Below, piece after piece: positions 35,435 to 45,107 of a stretch of 64,000 bases of DNA. This stretch comes from Nemopilema nomurai (lineage: Eukaryota > Cnidaria > Scyphozoa > Rhizostomeae > Rhizostomatidae): positions 1,100,873-1,164,872 of the forward strand of contig ML133460.1 in the NCBI GenBank assembly GCA_003864495.1, in the 5' to 3' direction. The notes under the pieces were generated by a model. The model ran no database searches, was not told the DNA's origin, and saw only the letters and a program-made list of their open reading frames with translations. The translations under genes and the position numbers were made by a program. Each line of letters begins with the position of its first letter. The stretch's first letter is position 1.

Positions 35435-35741
35435 CGACAAAGATGCACCTATATAGAGCAAGATGCTTTTGGTAAATTGAAATTTGGCCATGCACACTGT
35501 TTTACTGACTTGATTTATTGTCGCTATTTAAGAGTTTTCTTTACGTTAATATACCTCAGACTACAAAATCAATCACTGGGAAATTCAACAAAGATGCACC
35601 TATATAGAGCAAGATGCTTTTGGTAAATTGAAATTTGGCCATGCACACTGTTTTACTGACTTGATTTATTGTCGCTATTTAAGAGTTTTCTTTACGTTAA
35701 TATACCTCAGACTACAAAATCAAGCACTGGGAAATTCAACA
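35435..35741. repeat. Tandem duplication, two 151-bp units
   Basis: The block beginning ACAAAGATGCACCTATATAG (35438) is repeated exactly 151 bp later, up to GGGAAATTCAACAAA. I see only about two base differences between units, so it is recent. No coding function was recognised. Confidence 0.92.
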
Positions 35742-36389
35742 AAATGTATGAATGATTCTAGCAGCAAGACTTGGACCTTGGATGTGCTGATATGATCTCC
35801 GCACAAATTGCTAAAGGGTGTGCAAGTCACTGAAGCATCGAAAACCTTTTAATACATAAAGTAATATGGCTATTTCTTCAGACAACATTCAAAGGGTAAC
35901 TTTTCGTTTTGAAAGCATATGTACATTAGCCCAACTATTAAAATAAACGATTTTAGAGTATTATTGTTTCTGAGCTCTTTCATAAGCTAAAACGATTGAT
36001 TTCAAGAACTTTTTTAACCTGCTCAATTCTTTGTGATTGATCAACACGTAATTCAGCTCTATGATTAAAATACATCTAAGAACATTTAAAAACTATAATC
36101 TTCAAGTTTGCATCTATATAATTTAGAAGTTTTCAATCTACATCCACAAGTAACAAGTAAATGCGTAGTTCATGTTAACTTATTAATTTCTAAGTAGTAC
36201 TAAGGAATTTATTATACAACTCTGTCCTTGGCCGGGTCAAGTTCAGCTACTTTGTCAATACCTTCAAACTGTTCTGCAAACAGACGCAATGTTGACACAC
36301 CAGATAGCAATTCCCTGTTTGATAAGAAATTGGTTAACTTACAAATGTCACATGTAAGCAAAATAATCAGTCTTCGTCATATGGAAATC

Positions 36390-36450
36390 ACCATGCGTGT
36401 GGCAAACCACACGCATTATTTCCTTCATGCGTGTGATTCACACTCTTACA
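36390..36450. repeat. Palindromic ATGCGTG repeat, copy 1
   Basis: ATGCGTGTGG and CCACACGCAT form a perfect 10-bp inverted repeat around a 4-base loop. After ATTATTTCCTT comes a second ATGCGTGTG with a weaker opposed arm. The arrangement is shared with 38184-38243. Confidence 0.7.
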
Positions 36451-38183
36451 TATCTGGCTTTTTCAGACCCTCTTTACACTACCCCCCTTAAAAACGGTAT
36501 CGTGGCAGTACAAAATTCGTTTCCGGATAGCAGAGGGCGAAAATTTGTTGTTTCTCCGGCAAATTTTCTTCACCTTTTAGATTCTGTGATGCTTTATGAA
36601 AGTGAGAAAAAGATACTAAAGATATTTTGCCTGAATTTTAGACTTTTTGTCACTGTTGACCTGAGATGACATTTAATTGACAAAGAGAGTTTTTCATTAG
36701 TGTTTAGTAGAAAAATGATGTTAAAAACAAGCATGGGTTTTTAAAAGACTGCTTCGATCTATGAAGACCAAATTTTTTAGAAAATTAAAAATAGGCTCAA
36801 TGGAAAAAAATAATAAAGAACCTTGTACTGCAAAGGTTCAATGTCCAGGTCGCGCAGTTATGTTTGAAACCATGCTGGATTGACGAACTTTCTGATATAG
36901 CGTTCAATTAAGTTGAAAGTTGCTATGAGGCTATTCTTTCTTTCTTCTTTGGCATCCAGTTTTTATCGTTTATGTTAATACATAATAGCATCTCCATCCC
37001 CATTGCAATAAACACACCTCCTATCTCGTAGCATCAAGCGTAGTGTACTAAATGCCCTCTCTACTGTAGAATTCGAGCCACTTATGGAAATAATAATCTT
37101 TGCACAGATAGGGCATTTTTAACATACAAGGTGGTGGGGGGATTGCCCCACGGGGCCCTACGAGTTTCCCCACCACTAAAGAGAAAAATGCTACATTTGG
37201 CCCAAATTTGTGGCCATTGTTGCAAGTCGGCCATTTTGTGGCCCTTCGAGATAAAAGTAGCCGGTGTTTTAATAGGTTGGTAACAAATTTGGGGGCTCAA
37301 TCGTTGTTGATAGCAATCTTTATATCACTATATTTCTCATCTATCCACCTTGTAACTCGATTCATTGCCCAATGTACCAAAATCTTAGTGTTTCCTTGCA
37401 TTTTCAACTCTACTCAGGCTGAGATATTGCCTAGTGTTTTTAGCACATTTAAGCCATCAGTGCTGGTAGTGTTTATTGCTGTCAACAAATAAGTCCCCAC
37501 CCTCGAGTAAGCTTCCCCCTCGAATAAGCCCCCACCCTAAAATATATTTTTGCAAAATAAGTCCCTGGATCTTATTCGAGGACTTACGGTTGTTTCATAT
37601 CTTGGAGGCAAAAGTCTCAACCCTAAAATAGTTCAGTATATATCACAATCTCAAGCGCCAATCCGAAGAGTTCTGTATCATTTTCTACGCCATTTCTGGT
37701 AGTGTATAAGTGTGGGTCTTTAAGAAAAATGCCCCACCACTCAAAAATGCTTAAAAAATGCCCTGTGCACAGAGACAAAGTTGGGGAATTCTTCGCGTTT
37801 GAATTTAAGTATTTTTGGCCACAAAGACAGGACAGTGCATCCACGATAATAGGCCTTTACAAACGCCTTGAATGATTTCCATTCGAAGAAAACCTTTTAT
37901 ATTCACCATTAATTAACCTAAACGGGAAGGCAGAAATTTTAACAAAAGCTGACGACCACCATGTTTATGGGGGGATACGAACATAGCAAAGCGATTAGCC
38001 TATTTAAATGAAACAATTTTGGCAACTCGATCAACACATCATATCACAATAGGAAGACACAATAGGCACTATTAAAAGAATATGCCGATGTTGCTCAGCT
38101 AATGAAAACAAAATTTCCAATTTTTCGTTAAAGAAAACAACTTTATGAAGGTCGAAAGCAACGGTCAAGTCAAATATAAATCT

Positions 38184-38243
38184 CATGCGTGCGCTAAATC
38201 GCTCGCATTATTGGCGCCATGCGTGTGCGATCGCACGCATCAA
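38184..38243. repeat. Palindromic ATGCGTG repeat, copy 2, next to the LINE
   Basis: ATGCGTGCG and CGCTCGCAT face each other, then after ATTATTGGCGC a second near-palindrome ATGCGTGTGCGATCGCACGCAT-like (22 bp, read in two halves) follows. The order arm, loop, arm, ATTATT, palindrome is the same as at 36390-36450. It ends 4 bp before the LINE target duplication. Confidence 0.65.
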
Positions 38244-38265
38244 ACGACCAAGACTGATCAATCAA

Positions 38266-41200
38266 TCAAGTCGAGAGGTCTTCTCGGATTCGTCTGACTC
38301 GTTTCCTCCATTCCATTTTGTCCTCCATCGCGGTTGCGAGGTCCTCTTGAGTGCAACCAGCATCATCTGCAAGTTGATCGACGTAAGTGCGAGATGGTCT
38401 TCCGACTGAGGCTTTGCCGTATGAAGGCTGCCACAGTATCACATCACTGACTAGCTCATGTTTACTCCGCCACGAATGTCCAGCTTGTCGAAGTCTTCTC
38501 TCCCTAATAGTTGTTGTAATAGGTGGAAGTTTTCCATACAAGCGATTCTTTGTAGGGTGTTCTTTCCAGCTGATATTCAGTATAGCTCTAAGCATTCTTG
38601 TATACGTTCCATCCAGGGCAGCTTCTTGTTGTTTAGTAAGTGTCCATGTAGTGGATCCATAAAGCAATACAGATTCAACGGTAGCCCTGAAGAATTCTCT
38701 TTTCAGGTTATCTGGTAGTGTAGACTTCCATATTTTGTTCAGTGCATCAAGTGCTCCCCAAGCTTTGCCCTTGCGTATTGCAATATCCCTCTCGGTAGAT
38801 TGAATATTGCTACCCAGGTATACAAATTCTTTGACTGACTTTATGTTCTTGCCATCTAGAGACTGTATTTGACCTTCTTGATTGTAGGCAATGTATTCTG
38901 TCTTCTTAACATTAATGTATAGACCAATTTCTCTTGCTGCCGCTTCGACATAATGAAGAAGTTTGATGGCGCCATCAATGGTGTCTGAAATTAGAGCAAG
39001 GTCATCTGCATAGTCTACATCGGTGATCATTTTCGCTTGGTATCGGGAGCTTTTCCGTTTTACGAGTGTAAAGCCAAGATTTTTGTGAAGGTCAACAGAG
39101 ATTCTAAGTGCGTAGTCGAGGCATATAATGAATAGAAAAGGGGCTAATGTGTCCCCCTGAAGTACGCCTGCCACAATGTTGAAAAAGTCAGTATCACCAT
39201 CAGGAGATCGAACCATAGATCGAGAATTTTGATATAGTATCATTATTGCTGACACCGTTTCCCGAGGGATGCCATAGGCGAGCAATATCTCTTCAGCTTC
39301 CTACGGTGAATTGAGTCGAAAGCTTTGGAGAAGTCGACAAACAGAAATACAGCCTTGATGTTTTTCGCTTTCACACCTTCAATTATGCGTCGGACAGTTA
39401 GTATCTGTCCAGTTGTTGACCTATTTTGTCTGAATCCATTTTGGTTTCTTCGGATGATGCTTTCGAGTTCTGGTCTTATACGGTTTAACAGCATCAGGTT
39501 ATATATCTTGGCTGCAATAACAGAGAGAGTAATACCTCGGTAGTTGATGGTTATGGCGAGGTTACCCTTTTTCGGAAAGGGCAATATACAGCCTTCTGAC
39601 CATCGATTGATTTGTTCTAGGTTATACGTGCGATTACAAAATGAGAGTAGTTCATCATTAAAGTCTCCAGTTTTCCAGACCTCAGGTGGGATGTTATCTA
39701 ACCCACTGGCTTTATTGTTGGAGATTTTCTTTAGAGCTACCTCAAGTTCATCCATGGTAAACATTCCTTTCTTTATGTCCAGTTCTTGTTGAACGATTTT
39801 CTTTATTGGCTTATCAATGATTTTAGGTTGGTTTCCAAGGAGGTTTTCAAAATGGCTTTTCCATTTGTCCAATCTTTCAGTTTGACTATCTGCTTTTAGC
39901 TTGGCTTTATTAGAGCTTTTACGCCCACTAATTTCATTTACAGTCTTCCAGGCTGTTGCTGCTTGTTTATTGGTAGAAGCCTTAGTTATGAAATCAATTT
40001 TTGATTGCAAATATGCAACTTGCTCTTCCTCGTAGGCTAACTTTAGTAACTTGTCAGCTTTTTTGAGGTTATTGTTATTCACTCTATTGGGTTGACTATT
40101 TCTGATTTTAGCAGCTCTTTTTAGTTCTTCGCGTTTACTGACTACATTTTCTGTTTCCCATGGAATTCTGTGTTTGATCTTTGGTTTCAGTGGTATACAT
40201 TCTTTAGCTGCCTTATCAAAGGCTGCTTCAAAATTACAGTAGGCTAGATTTGCTGAAACGTCTCCATTGTCCTCTTTTAGAACACTGAAACGGTTTTTCA
40301 AAGAGATTTTAAAACTATCAGCAGTTTCCTTATTATTTCGGAGTATTGACCAGTCATATCTAGGGAATTTTGCAGATTTTACTGTGTTTGCTCTCAGGCT
40401 AAGTCGAATGGTTGCGGTTACTATGCGATGATCTGAGCTGACACAATCAAAAGAGTTGTAGGGCTGACAGTTTATGGCACTGTTGCTCCATTTCTTGTTG
40501 ATAAGAATGTAATCTAGTTGGGCTTTAATGCCGTTGGGATAGGTAAATGTCCAACGTTTTCCCAGTTTCTTTTGAAACTTGGTATTAAGGCATAGCATCT
40601 TATTCTCTTTCAAAAAATCGCCAAGCATTTTGCCATTTCTATTTGATGTCTTGTGAAATGAGTGGAAAAAACCATCATTTTGTCCAATTTTTGCATTGAA
40701 ATCGCCAGCTATGATTGTCACGTCATGCCTTGGTACTTGGCGTGTAAGTGATGAAAGTTTATCGTAGAATTCTTCTTCTTCATTTACCTCACTAACGTTG
40801 GTGGGGCTATAGCAACATATAACTGTAGTTTTTGGATTGCCATTAAAGGAGGCAACCAATATGCGGGGTGAAATCGTTTCGATGTTGTTGAGGGCCTTCT
40901 GAGCCATAGGACTGAGAAGCATGCCAATCCCACCGATAGATGCGTTTGTGCTGTTTTTCCAGGCGGACGAAGTAATCAAAGTCCAGTTATTTCCGACGTC
41001 ATGGTGTTTGAGGTGTAAGTCAGTGTGGTGGTAGCGATGTTCTTGAATGCAAATGATGTCCTGTTTATGGGATGCAGCTGCTGCAACTAGTTCCCCAATC
41101 TGAGAGTCTGAAGTGAGTGTGCGTGCATTAAATGTAGAGATAAACAAATTGCTTTTAGATTTTAGTAGATGAGTATTTGGCACGGTAGTGGATTTTTCGA

Positions 41201-41342
41201 CTGCATACCGTGTCAGATTAGCAGGACGCGCCCCTTGGTGACCCGCGCGACGGGCGATGCGGTTTGAACGACGTGTGTTGGAAACTTTCATTTGAATCTT
41301 TCGATGGCTGATAATGTCTGTGATCGCCACTTCTATAGACAT
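38266..41342 (-). pseudogene. LINE endonuclease-reverse transcriptase ORF with one frame break
   Basis: The N-terminal part (41342 to about 39290) holds an apurinic-type endonuclease: FNARTL, ICIQEHRYHH, IIAGDFNAKIG, SSDHRIV. A reverse transcriptase follows with LFVDFSKAFDSIHRRK. The frame then changes near 39285-39303 and continues with AYGIPRETV, GVLQGDTLAPFLF, YADDLALIS (catalytic YADD), KEFVYLGSNI and the C-terminal domain HSWRSKHELVSDVILW to the stop. All catalytic motifs are intact; the break is equivalent to one lost base. The whole would be about 1020 residues. Proteins of this type are often annotated as craniofacial development protein 2-like. The break may be real inactivation or a sequence error. 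Confidence 0.88.
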
Positions 41343-41493
41343 GCGCAGTAACAGGTCTTTGGCTGTTTATTTCTCCAAAGCAGATGTTTTGCAGAGTGAC
41401 AAATTCATGCCTGAAACACGTTCTGTTGTGTACAGCCATCATTGTCTCCAATGCCCTGAAGCTCGACACTGGGATCTGTTTGTTTTTTGTCAT
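41218..41493 (-). CDS. Small upstream ORF of the LINE (possible ORF1)
   Basis: A 91-codon frame starting at a real ATG (MTKNKQIPVSSFRALETM) overlaps the start of the main LINE ORF by 125 nt in another frame. It is Ser/His/Arg-rich with no recognised domain. RTE-type elements can have a short first ORF overlapping the second. Whether this one is translated cannot be judged from one copy. Confidence 0.4.
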   Translation of the reverse strand: MTKNKQIPVSSFRALETMMAVHNRTCFRHEFVTLQNICFGEINSQRPVTAHVYRSGDHRHYQPSKDSNESFQHTSFKPHRPSRGSPRGASC

Positions 41494-41798
41494 TGAGGTT
41501 TACTCCTCTAGAGTTGATTACCTTTAGTCTGGTCCCTACCCATTGACCTGTCTGGCTTGGTTAGACCTGCCAGGAGTATACACTCCCGCCAGCATAGCTC
41601 TCTGGGTTAAAGGAACACACAAGCCACTTCACCAACGTCAAGGCGATAATCAATTGAAGTAGTAACTAAATTTAATAACTAAATTTATTTAATAACCAAG
41701 ACTGAATAATAACTAAATTTATTTGAAGCTAGGTGAAAATGATTGAAAATGAATTTCATCCTTTTAATAGAACACTGTTAATAAACATAACATTTTAC

Positions 41799-44700
41799 TT
41801 ACTTTAACAGAGGCTCTGTTTTGTCAGCTGTTGTTCGCATAAGAACAGAAGCGTCCTTTGATTTTTCTCGTATTGAGCTCAAAGTGAACTGATAATCTTC
41901 TATAATTTGATCGTGTTTTGATCTAGAAATAGTTTGTTCCTAAAAGAGTGATCTTGTTATAAGATACTGCAAAAATAAAATGTCCCAATGGATAAAATGA
42001 TGATCTATGCAAGTACAAATCATAAATGATTCTAAAAAGTTTAGTCTTTCCAAACCTCCTGAATTTCTATTTGTGATATTATATGATCAAATTTAATTGG
42101 GGTATTACTTGAAGCTGCAGTTAATGAGCAACATGAATAAATTGCAAAAAAGCAATACAAGAAATGAAATTATTAAACATAGGAATGTTACTAAAAGACA
42201 AAACAAAACAATTATACACGAAAATTAAAAAACCTTTAAAAATTTGACTTCCTCTTTCATTTTGGAGAATGCAGCTTCTGCTTTCAGGGCACGTTGCTGC
42301 AATAAAAATACTATATATAAGAAACTGACATTGAATTTGCATCAATAAATTGCAGGAAAGCTGATGGTTGGAATTCTTTCAACTGTTTTCTGGGACTTAC
42401 TGAGTGAAGACTTGCTACTTATACAATAAAGAAAATCAGAAGAGTACAATAAAGAAAATAAGAAAATTAGAATGCCAAATTTGAGAAAATTAATTGATGC
42501 ATACAACTTCACGAAAAATCCTTGAAGTTTTTCCCACTGTTAAAAATATAACGAAGAACTTATTTAGAAAATGATTTTTTGATTGTCAATACATACTGTT
42601 GTCTGTCTAAGGTTTTCTTCAACCATTTGTACTACATTTTCCAATGCAGCAGTTTCCTCCAATTCTCTTTTCTTAACAGCTTTCAACTCTTCAACTAAAT
42701 TTTTTATTCTAGAAGTAAAAGAAATGATTTGAAAAGTAACAATTTGAAAAATTACTCTTGGAAAAAATGAAAAATTATATGCATGCAGGTGCACTTCATA
42801 AAACAAATGCTGTTGGTAGCTCAATGCAAATAGTTCACTTTAACAAAATAAAATTGGATAAACAATTTTTTTGCATTAAAGCCTTTGATGCATAAAACTG
42901 TGAAAAATTAAGAATTCAGTGACACTTGCAGGTGCTTGTACTTGCAGGTAATTGTCCCTAACACCAACTGCTATAATATTTTATTATCAGCCTCTCGCAT
43001 TACCTTTTATTTGAAGTTTCTCTCTCAGAATTAATCTCATTTTCCAAAGCATCAACCTTTTCCTTGAGGCACCTATTTTCATTTTCCAGCTACAATTGAA
43101 TTCATTTCATGCAAAAGAAGCAATTCATTAAAAGTAAGAAACTATAGAAATTTTAGCAGGATCTTCATTAGAATAAACTTCTCAATGGTATGATCATAAT
43201 TCAAAACCTAAAACCACCTTAATTCAACAAAAATAGACAAAAAACTAATCTAGACCCTGAAAATAGGCCCTATTCAAAAAGCTAAAATTCAAAGTCTATC
43301 ATACAAATGATTGTCTCCTTGACTCACATTTCTCAAATATGAAAAAGAGTTTAAAAAATAACAGACAAACTACTTGTAAAGTCCAACATACTTGTTTGAG
43401 CTTTGTGCCAAGGTCATTATCAGTGGTTTGCAAATCTGAATTGTTTGGTAGAACATATGATTCTTCAAGGGAAGATAACCTATCTGAATCACTGTCACTA
43501 TCACTGTTAGAGTGTGATGCCTCTTGATATCCATCATTACCATCCTTAAATAAGAAAACACTGAACAGCATATTCAAACTAAAATTGGAAATGGAAAACC
43601 ATTTGAAATTAGTGAATTATACTTTGAAAAACATACTTGTAACAACAGTTATCTAAAAATATGAATAACATAAGAATAAATTGCTAAACAAGAAAAAACA
43701 ATCACTATGCATTAAAAAAGTGTATTACTTATTTTAAAATTCCACACCTACCTTTACAGAAAATTCTAAAAGTCTATCAACTTCTTTATCATCAACTGTT
43801 TGCACTTCATCATCAACAATCTAAAGGTTGAAGAAAGTATAATGAGGTGATGCTAAGACAGTGTTGTTTCCAAAGACAAGCATTTCAAATAATTTCAGAT
43901 AGCTTTTGTCCTCTGCGTTCTCTTCCCACAAAAAGCTGCAAAATTGATGACTTTGGCTTTTTATTTTATTTCTTATTTTGTCGAAATCAGCAGACAAGCT
44001 GATAAAAACTTTTTGACAAGAGTGATATAGAAACTGTCAGCGTCTTCTCATTAGAAGGAAGACAGTATTTCATAGTTGTAGATGTAAAAACACAACACAG
44101 ACTAACTTTTTTTCCTCAAGCTTAAAGAAAATACCTTCAAAACTCTTCTTTTAGTTTCACTCTCCTTATGGTTATTCTTCTTTGTATCTGACTTGATTTT
44201 CTTCTTTGAGACTATACATGACATGATCACACTGGTTCAGTTTCATTCTACATATTTCCATGTCCATTATTTGCATGCAATTCAGCAATGATAGTTACTG
44301 TCATAAACAGCTGAACTGCAGGGATCGTTCAACAACATTACAAAAATCTAATAAATGCGTCAGCACAGAAAATTATTATAATGTTACAAAATAGAAACAA
44401 GATAGGAGGAGTTGAGTTATCAATCTAATCAAGGAGAAAGGATCCCCTATTATTAATTGTCTGTACGAATCTTAAGGCAAACAACAGAAAACAAAGAGGG
44501 CAATTCTCTAGAAATATCGCCAGCCAGCCAGGTTCACATAGAGGCCAAAAATATGATGTTTTTTATGTCCACGATAAAAAAACCTTTCATATCATGTTTG
44601 AACATGAGCAGTAATCCAAGAGTCCAAAAGACAGTGAAACGATTAAACTTGGCTTAATTTAATAGACACAGGACACTTATGACATTTATGCAAATGGAAC

Positions 44701-44936
44701 AATTTTGATCAAAACAAGGGCGTGTTGTCAATATTTAGAAAACAATATTCACCTTTCTGTCGACAAAGATCAGGGAACGGTGCTTGATCAACAGATTCAT
44801 TACTTGAATCAAAATTTTTCCAGACTTGGGCTGTCTCTGCCTCACTCGACTCCTTCTTCAGGAAAGCTGAAAACAAGAAAGGGTTATTTTCCGGTTCTGT
44901 CTGATTTCTTGTGAGATCTTCGCAGCTACGCGCCAT
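41799..44936 (-). CDS. ENTR1: ENTR1 / SDCCAG3 homologue, endosome-associated trafficking regulator (8 exons)
   Basis: Coiled-coil adaptor. The human protein works with retromer in endosomal recycling and at centrosome and midbody. Exons (minus): 44753-44936, 44135-44211, 43752-43820, 43392-43544, 43004-43089, 42597-42708, 42234-42296, 41799-41939; 885 nt, 294 aa, all phases closing (human about 435). Landmarks: NPFLFSAFLKK near the N-terminus matches human NPFSFKEFVKS; exon 4 has a Ser-Asp run (SNSDSDSDSDR); exons 5-7 form the coiled coil, with ALENVVQMVEENLRQTT matching human DLESVVQQVEQNLELMT, then QRALKAEAAFSKMKEEVKFL. The C-terminus ends EPLLK, short of the human end. The donor after exon 7 (AAG/GTTTTT) is weak. 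A minus-strand AATAAA lies at 41718-41723. The start codon is 171 bp from that of PRPF3. Confidence 0.82.
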
Positions 44937-45107
44937 ATTGGGTCAGTTCTCCATTACAACTTCAACAACGAAAACAATGTTAGGAGCCCTTGGAGCCCTG
45001 TGTAACTCCTTGCTCGTCTCGCTGGCGATCCTGTGCGCATGCACAGAAAGTCCTTCTACATTTAGGCCTTCGGCGTGACTCTGTTTCCAAACGAACAATT
45101 TGCAAAA
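44937..45107. promoter_or_regulatory. Putative bidirectional promoter, ENTR1 / PRPF3
   Basis: Only 171 bp separate the divergent start codons of ENTR1 (minus) and PRPF3 (plus). The region is richer in G and C than its surroundings and contains an ATTGG/CCAAT motif beside the ENTR1 start. No TATA box is evident. Function is inferred from layout. Confidence 0.65.

Larger units (their letters stand above)
33852..38246. other. Gene-poor region between H2B and the LINE
   Basis: No gene was recognised on either strand over about 4.4 kb. It contains a hAT MITE (34906-35172), a 151-bp tandem duplication (35435-35741) and two related palindromic repeats (36390-36450, 38184-38243). A stretch near 37490-37585 with repeated AAGTCCC/AATAAGCCCCC motifs and an opposed CTTATTCGAGGACTTA looks repeat-derived but I could not define its ends. 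Confidence 0.45.
38247..41705 (-). mobile_element. Apparently full-length RTE-like non-LTR retrotransposon (LINE)
   Basis: The element body is 38258-41694, bounded by an exact 11-bp direct repeat ACCAAGACTGA (38247-38257, 41695-41705). On the minus strand it has a 5' leader (about 41494-41694), a small frame, a long endonuclease-reverse transcriptase frame and a 3' end in TTGATTGATTGA that begins at the stop codon itself. A very short 3' UTR with a simple-repeat tail instead of poly(A) is typical of RTE-clade elements. The leader contains GACCTGCCAGGAGTATACAC and CCCGCCAGCATAGCTC, motifs I recall from related animal elements. The element lies about 94 bp downstream of ENTR1 in the same orientation. 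Confidence 0.88.

Noticed and set aside
37490..37590. Transposon suggested by AAGTCCC / AATAAGCCCCC motifs and an opposed CTTATTCGAGG
   Set aside because: Inverted ends and a target duplication could not be defined, so it is only noted as repeat-like.
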